Shown: positions 52,552-61,524 of the stretch, piece by piece
Position numbering within the stretch: position 1 is the first letter of the stretch
How the letters are laid out: every line of letters starts with the position of its first letter
Origin: Zobellella taiwanensis
Lineage (GTDB): Bacteria; Pseudomonadota; Gammaproteobacteria; Enterobacterales; Aeromonadaceae
DNA length: 64,000 nt
Direction of reading: 5' to 3'
Assembly: GCF_003012795.1 (NCBI RefSeq)
Contig: NZ_PXYH01000001.1
Location: 248,001-312,000, forward strand
Made by a program: the position numbers and the translations under genes
Notes under the pieces: model-generated
The model's input: the letters and a program-made list of their open reading frames with translations, nothing else
Database searches by the model: none
Told to the model about the DNA's origin: nothing

Positions 52552-54282
52552 TCAGGGCTTGTCCAGCTCGTGTTCGCGCAGGCCCACCCTGAGCACCCGG
52601 TCGCCGTCCACGTCCGCCACCGTCCACACCATGTCGTAGCGAATGAAATGATCCCCCACCACGGGATGGCCGCTGGAGTGCGCCAGCATAAAATCCCCCA
52701 GGCTCAGCTGGGCCTCGCTCTCGTCCACGTCCACCCCGTACATCAGGGCCACGTCCTGCATGCGGGCCTCGGCGTCCAAGATAAAGTCGCCGAAGAAGGC
52801 CCGCGCCTTCTCCCGTGCCGCATCCAGATCGCCACCGAACATGTTGTTCAGGGTTTTCAGGTGGTTGCTGCGGCCAATCACGCACAGGGTATCGTTCAGC
52901 GCCAGTCGGGTACTGCCCGAGGCCGGCAGCAGGTTTTCACCCCGGAATACCGCCGCCACCCGGCAGTGGGGCGGAAAGGTGAGCTGGCGTACCACCAGGC
53001 CATCGAGGGATTCGCTGTCCACCTGGTAGAGGAACATCTCGAAGTCGTCCTCCTGGAAAATGCCCAGCATGGAGCGGCGCTTGGGCGCCGGCTCGGGCGG
53101 CACTTCCACGTCCAGCAGCCGCGCCATTTGCGGCAGGGTCGAGCCCTGCACCAGCAGCGAAATCAGCACCACGAAAAAGGCCACGTTAAACAGCACATCC
53201 CCCTCGGGGATCCCCGCCATCAGCGGGAAGATGGCCAGAACGATGGGCACGGCGCCGCGCAGCCCCACCCAGGAGATAAAGCCGAGCTCGCGCACATTGA
53301 AACGGAAAAAGGGCAGCAGCGAGGCCAGCACCGCCAGCGGCCGGGCAATAAAGATAAGCGCCAGGGCAATCAGGCTGGCGGGGATGACCATGGCCCACAT
53401 GTCGGCGGGCGAAATCAGCAGCCCCAGCACCAGGAACAATCCGATCTGGCTGAGCCAGGCCAGGCCATCGAATACCGGCAAGATGGCTTCCATATGGCGC
53501 AGCCGGGCATTGCCCAGCACCAGGCCGGCCAGGTAGACCGCCAGAAAGCCGCTGCCCGCCAGGGAGGCGGTAAGCGAAAACAGCACCAGCCCGAACCCGG
53601 TCACCAGTATGGGATACAGGCCGGCGGCCAGCTCCACCCGCTTGATCAACTGCACCAGCACAACGCCGCCCAGCAGGCCGGCCAGGGCCCCCACCCCGAA
53701 CTGGGTCAGCAGGAACAGCAGGGCATCGCCGGTGCCGTCCATTTCGCCGGTGATCAGCGCAATCAGGGTCAGGGTCAGGAAAATGGCCATGGGATCGTTG
53801 GTGCCCGACTCGATTTCGAGCGAGGCCCCCACCCGCTGGTTGAGGTGCATGCCCTTGCCGCCCAGCAGCGAAAACACCGCCGCCGCGTCGGTGGAGCCCA
53901 CTATGGCGCCCAGCAGCAGGCCGTGCAGCCAGCTCAGTTCAAGGATATAGACGGCGATAAGACCGGTAACGCCGCTGGTGATCACCACGCCCAGGGTGGC
54001 CAGGCTCAGGGCCGGTCGCAGGCCCACGCGAAAGGTTTCCATGCGGGTTCGCATGCCGCCGTCCAGCAGGATCACCGCCAGTGCCAGGTTGCCTACCGTG
54101 TAGGCCAGGGAATAACTCTCGAACTGGATGCCGCCCGGCCCGCTTTCGCCGGCCAGCATGCCGATAACCAGGAAAATCAACAGAATGGGAATGCCCGAGC
54201 GGGCCGACAACAAGGTGGCGAGCACACTCAGGCAGAGCAGGGCCCCGGTGAGCAAAAACAGGTGTTCGATATTGGTCAACAA
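52552..54282 (-). CDS. nhaP2: K+/H+ antiporter NhaP2 (CvrA)
   Basis: A 576-residue CPA1 antiporter. About twelve membrane spans occupy residues 1-385, with the ion-binding region IVGSTDAAAVFSLL and LEIESGTNDPMAIFL. A cytosolic TrkA_C-type domain (LDGLVVRQLTFPPHCRVAAV onward) and a C-terminal transporter-associated domain (LSLGDFMLAHSSGHPVVGDH) follow. This order is typical of NhaP2/CvrA, which extrudes K+ or Na+ in exchange for protons. Confidence 0.93.
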   Translation of the reverse strand: MLTNIEHLFLLTGALLCLSVLATLLSARSGIPILLIFLVIGMLAGESGPGGIQFESYSLAYTVGNLALAVILLDGGMRTRMETFRVGLRPALSLATLGVVITSGVTGLIAVYILELSWLHGLLLGAIVGSTDAAAVFSLLGGKGMHLNQRVGASLEIESGTNDPMAIFLTLTLIALITGEMDGTGDALLFLLTQFGVGALAGLLGGVVLVQLIKRVELAAGLYPILVTGFGLVLFSLTASLAGSGFLAVYLAGLVLGNARLRHMEAILPVFDGLAWLSQIGLFLVLGLLISPADMWAMVIPASLIALALIFIARPLAVLASLLPFFRFNVRELGFISWVGLRGAVPIVLAIFPLMAGIPEGDVLFNVAFFVVLISLLVQGSTLPQMARLLDVEVPPEPAPKRRSMLGIFQEDDFEMFLYQVDSESLDGLVVRQLTFPPHCRVAAVFRGENLLPASGSTRLALNDTLCVIGRSNHLKTLNNMFGGDLDAAREKARAFFGDFILDAEARMQDVALMYGVDVDESEAQLSLGDFMLAHSSGHPVVGDHFIRYDMVWTVADVDGDRVLRVGLREHELDKP

Positions 54283-54340
54283 AGATCTTCCGGCAGGGTA
54301 TTGGGTGGCCTATTTATACCACATTCGCCCCCTCAGGATA

Positions 54341-54383
54341 AAAGTGAATTTTTAATTGAAAATAAAAAATACTTATTCACTTT
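54341..54383. repeat. AT-rich inverted repeat upstream of nhaP2
   Basis: AAAGTGAAT and ATTCACTTT form a 9-bp inverted repeat with a 25-base AT-rich centre in the cobO-nhaP2 gap. It could be the nhaP2 promoter region or a weak cobO terminator. Confidence 0.35.
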
Positions 54384-54409
54384 CAATCCCATACCAGGGT
54401 GGCGCCCGC

Positions 54410-55027
54410 TCAGTAATCGAATCCCGGCTGGGCCTTGATGCCGGCCTCGAAGGCGTGCTTGACCGGCTGCACTTCGCTCACCGTGTCCGCCAGCTCGATA
54501 AGGGCCCGGTGGCAGGCGCGGCCGGTGATCACCACGTGCTGGTGGGCGGGACGGTTTCTCAGGGCGGTCAGCACCCGCTCCAGCTCCAGGTAGTGGTAGC
54601 TGACCATATAGGTCAGTTCGTCCAGCAGCACCAGATCGATGGCCGGGTCGGCCAGCAGCCGCTCGGCGTCGGCCCAGGTCTGCTCGGCGGCGGCCATGTC
54701 CTGCTCCTTGTTCTGGGTTTCCCAGGTGAAGCCGGTGCGCATCACGAAAAAGGGCACCCCCGCCGGCTCCAGCAGGTTGCGCTCGCCGCACTCCCAGGCT
54801 CCCTTGATAAACTGCACCACCGCCGCCCGCTTGCCGTGGCCCACCGCCCGCGCCACGGTGCCGAAGCCGGCGGTGCTCTTGCCCTTGCCGTTGCCGGTCA
54901 GCACCAGCAGCACGCCCCGCTCCTCGGTGGCGGCGGCTATTTTGGCGTCCACCTTTTCCTTCAGCCGCTGCTGGCGCTCCCGGTGGCGTTGGGCCTTGGT
55001 CTGCTCGCGGTCGTCTTGTTCACTCAT
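54410..55027 (-). CDS. cobO: Cob(I)alamin adenosyltransferase CobO/BtuR
   Basis: A 205-residue corrinoid adenosyltransferase of the CobA/CobO type, attaching the adenosyl group to cobalt. The P-loop GNGKGKSTAGFGTVARAVGH begins near residue 40. A charged N-terminal helix (EQTKAQRHRERQQRLKEKVD) is usual for the family. AAGGAT precedes ATG 55027, 4 bp after the cobQ stop, so the two are coupled. A longer frame upstream is an out-of-frame reading of cobQ. Confidence 0.95.
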   Translation of the reverse strand: MSEQDDREQTKAQRHRERQQRLKEKVDAKIAAATEERGVLLVLTGNGKGKSTAGFGTVARAVGHGKRAAVVQFIKGAWECGERNLLEPAGVPFFVMRTGFTWETQNKEQDMAAAEQTWADAERLLADPAIDLVLLDELTYMVSYHYLELERVLTALRNRPAHQHVVITGRACHRALIELADTVSEVQPVKHAFEAGIKAQPGFDY

Positions 55028-55031
55028 GTCA

Positions 55032-56579
55032 TTATCCTTGTTGTATCGAAGCCAGTAGCAGCTCCAGGTTGAGGTGTTGTTCCAGGGTATCCGCCAGCCG
55101 CTCCAGGCTCTGCTCGCGCAGGGCGTCCCGGTCCGGGGCCTGCCGGCCGCTCTGGATGCCGGCCCAGGCCAGCAGCCGATCGCAGGCCTCAGGGTGGTCG
55201 AACAGGCCGTGCAGATAGGTGCCGAGCACCTGGCCATCGTCCGACAGCAGGCCGTCCGCCGCCGTCTCGCCCCCGGCGCGGACCAGCTCGAAGGGCCGCT
55301 CGCCCGGCGCCAGCAGCCGGCTTTCGCCGCAGTGGATTTCATAGCCCCGCAGCGGGGCCCGGCCGCCCGCCAGTTGCAGGGTGCCGGTAACGTTGCGCAG
55401 CTGTTTGTGATCTTTTAGCTCGGTATCCAGCGGCAGATAACCCAGGCCCCGGCTTTCGCCGGCCTCGCCTTCGAAACCCAGCGGATCCCTTATCCGCTGG
55501 CCCAGCATCTGGTAGCCGCCGCAGATGCCGAGCACCTTGCCGCCGTAGCGCAGGTGGCGCGCCAGGGCCTGGTCCCAGCCCTGGCGGCGCAGCCAGGCCA
55601 GATCGGCGCGCACCGCCTTGCTGCCGGGCAATATGATGAGATCCGCCGGCGGCAGCCGGCCGGGCGCCTCGCTGCTGTGCACCAGGGTCAGCTCCACCCC
55701 CGGATGCGCCCCCAGGGGCTCGAGGTCGGTGTGGTTGCTGATGCGCGGTGGCACCAGGGCCAGCACCCGCAGCGGCTCGGACTCAAGGCTTCGGCTGGCG
55801 GTGCGCATGATGGCGTCTTCGGCGTCCAGCCTGAGATCGGTGAGATAGGGCAGCACCCCCAGCACCGGCTTGCCGGTAAGCCGCTCCAGCATGGTCAGGC
55901 CATCCTGCAGCAGGCGGAGGTCGCCGCGAAAGCGGTTGATCACAAAGCCCTTGATGCGCCCCTGCTCGGATTCGCTCAGCAGCGCCAGGGTGCCCACCAG
56001 CTGGGCGAAGACCCCGCCCTTGTCGATGTCCGCCACCAGTATCACCGGGCAGTCCACCTCCTCGGCAAAACCCATGTTGGCGATATCGCCCTGGCGCAGG
56101 TTGATCTCCGCCGGGCTGCCCGCCCCTTCCACCAGCACCAGCTGGTGCTGGCCGCACAGCCGCCGGTAGGAATCGAGGATGGCGGCGAAGAGCCGCGCCT
56201 TGTTGTTGTTGAGGCTGTCGGGGCCGAACAGCTCGCTCGCTTCCACCGAAGACAGCGCCCGCCCCTGCAGTATCACCTGGGCGCGGGTGTCGCTCTCGGG
56301 CTTGAGCAGCAACGGGTTGAAGTCGATCTGCGGCGCCAGTAGACAGGCCGCCGCCTGCAGCGCCTGGGAGCGGCCGATTTCGCCGCCGTCGACGGTAACG
56401 GCGCTGTTCAGCGCCATGTTCTGGGGCTTGAACGGCGCCACCCTGATGCCGCGGCGGGCGAACAGCCGGCCCAGCCCCGCCACCAGGGTGGTCTTGCCGG
56501 CGTCCGAGGCGGTGCCCTGCACCATCAGGGTTAGGGCCCGGCCGTCCGGCCCGGGAGGTAAAGAAAAAGGGTCAGGCAT
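55032..56579 (-). CDS. cobQ: Cobyric acid synthase CobQ/CbiP
   Basis: A 515-residue ATP- and glutamine-dependent enzyme amidating four side chains of adenosylcobyrinate diamide. The N-terminal synthetase domain has the phosphate-binding [20 protein letters not shown]. The C-terminal GATase-1 domain has the cysteine nucleophile in [11 protein letters not shown] and the histidine in [16 protein letters not shown] precedes ATG 56579. Together with cobO it forms a short corrin operon; other cob genes and a cobalamin riboswitch are not seen here. Confidence 0.95.
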   Translation of the reverse strand: MPDPFSLPPGPDGRALTLMVQGTASDAGKTTLVAGLGRLFARRGIRVAPFKPQNMALNSAVTVDGGEIGRSQALQAAACLLAPQIDFNPLLLKPESDTRAQVILQGRALSSVEASELFGPDSLNNNKARLFAAILDSYRRLCGQHQLVLVEGAGSPAEINLRQGDIANMGFAEEVDCPVILVADIDKGGVFAQLVGTLALLSESEQGRIKGFVINRFRGDLRLLQDGLTMLERLTGKPVLGVLPYLTDLRLDAEDAIMRTASRSLESEPLRVLALVPPRISNHTDLEPLGAHPGVELTLVHSSEAPGRLPPADLIILPGSKAVRADLAWLRRQGWDQALARHLRYGGKVLGICGGYQMLGQRIRDPLGFEGEAGESRGLGYLPLDTELKDHKQLRNVTGTLQLAGGRAPLRGYEIHCGESRLLAPGERPFELVRAGGETAADGLLSDDGQVLGTYLHGLFDHPEACDRLLAWAGIQSGRQAPDRDALREQSLERLADTLEQHLNLELLLASIQQG

Positions 56580-56698
56580 AGGTCTTCCCTGGGTGATAAC
56601 AGTCACTGGCACCTTTAGGACCAGGCCCTGTGGCGGTAACGCCGGCCCGGATTGTACCGGCGCCCGGGGCGGGCTGACAAACCCGGCGCACGGTCGGG

Positions 56699-56746
56699 CT
56701 GTCATGCAACAGTCACAAAAATGTCGCATTGTAATAAAACAGTCAT
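56699..56746 (+). promoter_or_regulatory. Two PhoB boxes before the Na/phosphate symporter
   Basis: CTGTCATGCAACAGTCAC (56699-56716) and TTGTAATAAAACAGTCAT (56729-56746) each match the 18-bp Pho box at 15 of 18 positions. They start 30 bp apart and lie 47-94 bp before the symporter start, consistent with PhoB activation under phosphate limitation. Confidence 0.75.
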
Positions 56747-56792
56747 ATTCCCTCGGCATAGTGCCGCCCATCAACGCCGACGAGGATGCCTG

Positions 56793-57950
56793 ATGACCCC
56801 CGAATCCACCGCTCTTCCCCAGCCCGCCGCCCTGTCCCTGCCGCGCTGGCTGTCCTGGCTGCTGGTTGCCCTGCTGGTCTATGTGTTGCTGGCCGCCGTG
56901 GGCGCCATCGGCGATGGCTTCAAGGCCGCCACCGGCAGCAACGCCAAGGAATTGTTCGCCTTTGCCTCCAATCCGGTTATCGCCCTGATCATCGGGGTGG
57001 TGGCCACGGCGCTGATCCAGAGCTCCAGCACCGTCACCTCCATCATTGTCGGCATGGTCGCCGGCGGCCTGCCCGTGGCCATCGCCATTCCCATGGTGAT
57101 GGGCGCCAATATCGGCACCTCCCTGACCAGCACCCTGGTGAGCCTGGGCCACATCCGCAATGGCGAGGAATTCCGCCGTGCCTTTTCCGCCGCCACCATC
57201 CACGACAGCTTCAATATCCTGGCGGTGGCCATATTGCTGCCCCTGGAGCTGCTGTTCCGCCCCCTGGCCACCAGCTCCGAGTGGCTCGCCGGCCTGCTGG
57301 TGAGCGATGCCAGCGTCAGCATGAGCAACCTCAACTTTATGAAAACCCTGCTGGCGCCGGCGGGCGAGGTGCTGGGCGCCGCCACCGGCTGGCTGCCGGG
57401 GGTCTGGTCCGGCGTGGCGCTGATCCTGCTCGGCATCGGCCTTATCCTGATGGTGGTCACCCAGATTGGCCGCATCCTGCGCACCCTGCTGGTGGGCCGG
57501 GCCATGAGCATACTGCACGCCGCCGTAGGCCGGGGCCCGGCGTCCGGCATGGCCTCGGGCACCCTGATCACCGTGCTGGTGCAGTCCTCCTCCACCACCA
57601 CCTCGCTGATCGTGCCCCTGGCCGGCACCGGTGTGTTCTCTCTCAAGCAGGTATACGCCTTTACCCTGGGCAGCAACGTGGGCACCACCATCACCGCCCT
57701 GCTGGCCGCCACCGCCATTACCGGCGCCTCCGCCCTGGTGGCGCTGCAGATTGCCCTGGTGCACCTGCTGTTCAACCTGTTCGCCATCGTGCTGATCTAC
57801 ATGCTGCCCTTCCTACGCCAGCTGCCGGTGCGCATGGCCGAAACCCTGGCCATCCTGGCCCAGCGCAACAAGGGCTATGTGGTGGCCTATATCGGCGGCG
57901 TCTTCTTCGCCCTGCCGCTGGCCATGGTGGGCGTCAGCCAGCTGTTCTGA
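56793..57950 (+). CDS. nptA: Na+/phosphate symporter (NptA family)
   Basis: A 385-residue inner-membrane symporter of the Na/Pi cotransporter family. Both characteristic QSSS repeats are present ([15 protein letters not shown] near residue 75 and [16 protein letters not shown] near residue 263), reflecting its internal duplication. GAGG lies before ATG 56793. Two PhoB boxes upstream support phosphate import. The last 17 bases overlap the 3' end of the convergent YfeH-type gene. Confidence 0.92.
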   Translation: MTPESTALPQPAALSLPRWLSWLLVALLVYVLLAAVGAIGDGFKAATGSNAKELFAFASNPVIALIIGVVATALIQSSSTVTSIIVGMVAGGLPVAIAIPMVMGANIGTSLTSTLVSLGHIRNGEEFRRAFSAATIHDSFNILAVAILLPLELLFRPLATSSEWLAGLLVSDASVSMSNLNFMKTLLAPAGEVLGAATGWLPGVWSGVALILLGIGLILMVVTQIGRILRTLLVGRAMSILHAAVGRGPASGMASGTLITVLVQSSSTTTSLIVPLAGTGVFSLKQVYAFTLGSNVGTTITALLAATAITGASALVALQIALVHLLFNLFAIVLIYMLPFLRQLPVRMAETLAILAQRNKGYVVAYIGGVFFALPLAMVGVSQLF

Positions 57951-58923
57951 GCGGCGCCCGCCGGGCATAGCGCTGGGCCAGCACGGCGCACACCATCAGC
58001 TGGATCTGGTGGAACAGCATCAGCGGCAACAGCATGGGGCCCAGCATGGAGCCCGCAAACAGCACCTTGGCCATGGGCACGCCCGTGGCCATGCTTTTTT
58101 TGGAGCCGCCAAACACAATGGTGATTTGATCCGCCCGGCCAAAGCCCAGCCGCCGCCCCAGCCAGGCGGTCAGCCCCAGCACCAGGGCCAGCAGCAGGGC
58201 GCAGGCCAGCGTCAGCCGCGCCAGCTGTCCCGGCGACACTGTGCCCCACAACCCCTCCACCACCGAGGCGCTGAAGGCGGTATACACCACCAGCAGGATG
58301 GAGCCCTGATCCACCCGGGACAACAGGGCCCGGTGGCGATCGACCCAGGCGCCGATCCGGGGCCGCAACAGGTGGCCCGCCACAAAGGGCAGCAGCAGTT
58401 GCAGGCTGATGGCGCCGATGGCCTCCAGGGTCGAGCCGGCGGCGGCGTCCGCCTGTACCTGCAGCAGCAGCCCCACCAGCAGCGGCGTCAGCAGTATGCC
58501 GATCAGGCTGGATGCCGAGGCGCTGCACACCGCCGCCGGCACATTGCCTCCCGCCAGGGAGGTAAAGGCGATGGCCGACTGCACCGTGCCCGGCAGCACG
58601 CACAAAAACAGCACGCCCAGGTAGAGCGGCTCGCCCAGCAGCGGCAGCAGCAGCGGCCTGAGCGTCAGCCCCAGCAGCGGAAACAGCACAAAAGTGCAGC
58701 CGAACACCAGCAGGTGCAGCCGCCAGTGGGTGACGCCGTCGATAATGGCCCGGCGCGACAGTTTGGCGCCGTGCATAAAAAACAGCAGGGCGATGGCCGC
58801 GGTGGTCAGGCCCTCGAAGAACAGGGCGCCAAGTCCCCGGGCCGGCAGCAGGCTGGCGGCGGCCACCACCGCCAGCAGGGTCAGGGTGAAGTTGTCGAAC
58901 AGTAAACGCAGATAGCCAAGCAT
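57934..58923 (-). CDS. BASS-family Na+-dependent transporter (YfeH type)
   Basis: A 329-residue membrane protein of the bile acid:sodium symporter family, YfeH branch, with about ten spans. Family features include LFFMHGAKLSRRAIIDGVTH, LPGTVQSAIAFTSLAGGNVP and VFGGSKKSMATGVPMAKVLF. The substrate is unknown. It is divergent from an AraC-family gene 74 bp away, which probably controls it. Confidence 0.85.
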   Translation of the reverse strand: MLGYLRLLFDNFTLTLLAVVAAASLLPARGLGALFFEGLTTAAIALLFFMHGAKLSRRAIIDGVTHWRLHLLVFGCTFVLFPLLGLTLRPLLLPLLGEPLYLGVLFLCVLPGTVQSAIAFTSLAGGNVPAAVCSASASSLIGILLTPLLVGLLLQVQADAAAGSTLEAIGAISLQLLLPFVAGHLLRPRIGAWVDRHRALLSRVDQGSILLVVYTAFSASVVEGLWGTVSPGQLARLTLACALLLALVLGLTAWLGRRLGFGRADQITIVFGGSKKSMATGVPMAKVLFAGSMLGPMLLPLMLFHQIQLMVCAVLAQRYARRAPLRTAG

Positions 58924-58997
58924 GTCCTTATCCCGGTTGAGTCTGGAAGCGGTCTACTATAGCCTGAAGGACAACCAGACTTTGTCGGCAAAAAGAG

Positions 58998-59795
58998 ATG
59001 GATTGTCGCCCAACGGACATACCCCCGGACCCGCTGCAGGCCCTGGCCCGGCTGCGCCGCCTGCCCCGCCCCGTGCTGGGCCAGGCCCTGTCCCTGCCCA
59101 ACCAGGCCATCGACCGGCCCCACCGCCATCCCTGGATACAGCTTTCCTACGCCGAATGCGGCGTGATCACGGTGGACACGGCCGGGGCCCGTTACCTGGC
59201 GCCGCCCAGCCGGGCGGTGTGGATACCGCCGGGACTGACCCATGCGGTGCAGATTGCGCCCGGCACCCGTATCCGCAGCCTCTATATCGAGGCCGATGCC
59301 CTGCCGGCACGGGCCTGCCAGGTGGTCGAGATCAGCCCCCTGCTGCGGGAGCTGATCCTGGCCTTCGGCGGTTTGGCGGTGGAATACGACGAGACCGGCG
59401 CCGAAGGCCGGCTGGTGCGGGTATTGCTCGACCAATTGGCCGGGGCGTCCGCCTGCGACCTGGTGCTGCCCTGGCCCCGGGATCCCCGGCTGCAGCCCCT
59501 GTGCCGGCAACTGGCGGCACAGCCCGACTGCCCCCTGCCGCTCGGGCATTTCAGCGCCCGCCTGGGGTTGGGCGAAAAAACCCTGAGCCGCGCCTTTCTG
59601 GCCGACACCGGCATGAGCTTTCGCCAGTGGCGCCAGCGCTGCCGGCTGCTGGCCGCCCTGCCCCTGCTGGAGCGGGGCGAACGCATCACCGACGTGGCCC
59701 TGGCCTGCGGTTATGACAGCCTGTCCGCCTTTATCGCCGCCTTCCGGGCATGGCTCGGCCACACTCCCGGGGAACATGTGCGGGCGCGGCGCTAG
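58998..59795 (+). CDS. AraC-family regulator with cupin sensor domain
   Basis: A 265-residue regulator. The N-terminal cupin-like domain ([20 protein letters not shown], then [10 protein letters not shown]) precedes a C-terminal double helix-turn-helix ([20 protein letters not shown], then [20 protein letters not shown]). This layout matches NimR/RipA-type regulators, which control a divergent transporter gene, here the YfeH-type gene. Its stop overlaps the stop of the convergent Lrp-family gene by 4 bp. Confidence 0.9.
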   Translation: MDCRPTDIPPDPLQALARLRRLPRPVLGQALSLPNQAIDRPHRHPWIQLSYAECGVITVDTAGARYLAPPSRAVWIPPGLTHAVQIAPGTRIRSLYIEADALPARACQVVEISPLLRELILAFGGLAVEYDETGAEGRLVRVLLDQLAGASACDLVLPWPRDPRLQPLCRQLAAQPDCPLPLGHFSARLGLGEKTLSRAFLADTGMSFRQWRQRCRLLAALPLLERGERITDVALACGYDSLSAFIAAFRAWLGHTPGEHVRARR

Positions 59796-60244
59796 AGCGG
59801 CAGCGCCGTACTGTACTTGATCTGCTCCATGGCGAAGCTGGAGGTGATATCCGACAGCCCCTCGGTGCTGGTGATCAGCTTCTTGTAGAAGCGGTCGTAG
59901 GCATTGATGTCGGCCACCACCACCCGCAGCATATAGTCCCAGTCGCCGGACATGCGATAAAACTCCACCACCTCCTCGAAGGCGGTCACCGTCTCGGCAA
60001 AGCTGGCCAGCCAGCGGCTGTCGTGGCGCTGGGTCTTGATCTGCACGAACACCGACAGCCCGAGTCCCAGCCGCTCGCCGTCGAGCAGCGCCACCCGGGC
60101 GCGGATATAGCCCTCCTCCTCCAACCGCTTGACCCGCTTCCAGCAGGGCGTGGTGGACAGATTCACCGCCTCCGCCAGATCCTTCAGCGCCAGGGTGGCG
60201 TCCTGCTGCAACAGGGCCAGGATGTGCCTGTCGAAACTATCCAT
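59792..60244 (-). CDS. Lrp/AsnC-family regulator
   Basis: A 150-residue regulator with an N-terminal helix-turn-helix ([20 protein letters not shown]) and a C-terminal ligand-sensing RAM domain ([20 protein letters not shown]). It is close in style to DecR (YbaO), which senses cysteine, and it is divergent from a cysteine desulfhydrase gene. A good Lrp-type box lies at 60265-60279 between them. Confidence 0.9.
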   Translation of the reverse strand: MDSFDRHILALLQQDATLALKDLAEAVNLSTTPCWKRVKRLEEEGYIRARVALLDGERLGLGLSVFVQIKTQRHDSRWLASFAETVTAFEEVVEFYRMSGDWDYMLRVVVADINAYDRFYKKLITSTEGLSDITSSFAMEQIKYSTALPL

Positions 60245-60264
60245 CCTAATAAACCTTCAATATG

Positions 60265-60279
60265 GAGAAAAATTTTCTA
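60265..60279. promoter_or_regulatory. Lrp-type box
   Basis: GAGAAAAATTTTCTA matches the 15-bp Lrp consensus YAGHAWATTWTDCTR at 13 positions and is a near-perfect inverted repeat. A weaker second AT-rich match starts near 60305. It lies between the Lrp-family and desulfhydrase genes. Confidence 0.6.
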
Positions 60280-60367
60280 AAAAATACCACTCACAGCGGA
60301 AAGGTGGAAAATTTATTCCCTGAAGGCGGGGATATAATTTCTTCCTACCACCACCGGGACCCCGACC

Positions 60368-61408
60368 ATGAACCACTGGATCCGCACCGCCCTGCGCACC
60401 CTTTCCAGCGACCAGCTGCGCACCTCAGACACCCACCTCTACCGGCTGGATATCCCCGGCCTGGCGGGCATCGACATCTATCTCAAGGACGAGAGCACCC
60501 ACCCCACCGGCAGCCTCAAGCACCGGCTGGCCCGCTCCCTGTTCCTGCACGCCATCTGCAGCGGCAACATCCGCGAGGGGACGCCTGTGGTGGAGGCCTC
60601 CTCCGGCAGCACGGCGGTGTCGGAGGCCTACTTCGCCAAGCTGTTGGGGCTGCCCTTCACTGCCGTGATGCCTCGCCACACCACCCGCAGCAAAATCGCC
60701 CAGGTGGAGCGCCTCGGCGGGCGCTGCCATTTTGTGGAGCACGCAGGCGAGGTCTATGCCGAAGCCGAGCGGCTGGCGCGGGAGAGCGGCGGCCACTACA
60801 TGGACCAGTTCACCTACGCCGAGCGGGCCACCGACTGGCGCGGCAACAACAACATCGCCGAGAGCATCTTCCGGCAAATGGCGGAGGAGCCCCACCCGGT
60901 GCCCAGGGCCATCGTGATGAGCGCCGGCACCGGCGGCACCTCCGCCACCCTGGGCCGCTATATCCGCTACCTGGGGCTGGACACCAGGCTGGTGGTGGTG
61001 GACCCGGAGCATTCGGTGTTCTACGACAGCTACCAGAACGGCGACCCCGGCCTCACCAGCCGGGCCGGCGGCCGCATCGAGGGCATAGGCCGGCCGCGGG
61101 TGGAGGCCTCCTTTCTGCCCGAGGTGATCGACGAGATGATCAAGGTGCCCGACGCCGCCAGCATCGCCACCATCCACTGGCTGGAACAGATCCTCGGCCG
61201 CAAGGCCGGCGGCTCCACCGGCACCAACCTGTGGGGCGCGCTGCAGCTGGCCCGGCGCATGCAGGAGGCGGGCGAGCAGGGTTCCCTCGTCACCCTGATG
61301 TGCGACGGCGGCGAGCGCTACCTCGACACCTACTACCATCCGGACTGGGTGGCGGAGCATATCGGCGATATCGCCCCCTACCGGCAACAGCTGGCGGAAC
61401 TGGGTTAG
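60368..61408 (+). CDS. cds1: PLP-dependent L-cysteine desulfhydrase (Cds1-like)
   Basis: A 346-residue fold-type II PLP enzyme. The PLP lysine lies in [18 protein letters not shown] (near residue 56); the substrate loop [18 protein letters not shown] and the phosphate loop [14 protein letters not shown] follow. This pattern is that of mycobacterial Cds1, which breaks cysteine to pyruvate, sulfide and ammonia, rather than of CysK. The divergent Lrp-family regulator and Lrp box fit cysteine detoxification control. Cysteine synthase-like activity cannot be excluded. Confidence 0.85.
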   Translation: MNHWIRTALRTLSSDQLRTSDTHLYRLDIPGLAGIDIYLKDESTHPTGSLKHRLARSLFLHAICSGNIREGTPVVEASSGSTAVSEAYFAKLLGLPFTAVMPRHTTRSKIAQVERLGGRCHFVEHAGEVYAEAERLARESGGHYMDQFTYAERATDWRGNNNIAESIFRQMAEEPHPVPRAIVMSAGTGGTSATLGRYIRYLGLDTRLVVVDPEHSVFYDSYQNGDPGLTSRAGGRIEGIGRPRVEASFLPEVIDEMIKVPDAASIATIHWLEQILGRKAGGSTGTNLWGALQLARRMQEAGEQGSLVTLMCDGGERYLDTYYHPDWVAEHIGDIAPYRQQLAELG

Positions 61409-61470
61409 GCAAAGACCCTGGTCGAGTGACGTCGACCTGCCGCAGGCTTATCGATATTCGCCGAACGCCC

Positions 61471-61500
61471 TGGAGCGCAGGCGGCCCGCCCGCGCCCCAA
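61471..61500. repeat. Solo 30-bp remnant of the MITE-like element
   Basis: TGGAGCGCAGGCGGCCCGCC is identical to the left end of copy 1 and is followed directly by CGCGCCCCAA, the right end. The whole interior is missing, as if by excision or internal deletion. It lies between the desulfhydrase and RND genes. Confidence 0.6.
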
Positions 61501-61524
61501 TTTCTTTACCTTCCTCCCTTAGCT

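Noticed and set aside
56580-56698. Cobalamin riboswitch before cobQ
   Set aside because: No B12-box-like sequence or long structured leader was found; the gap to the symporter is 213 bp and part of it is taken by PhoB boxes.
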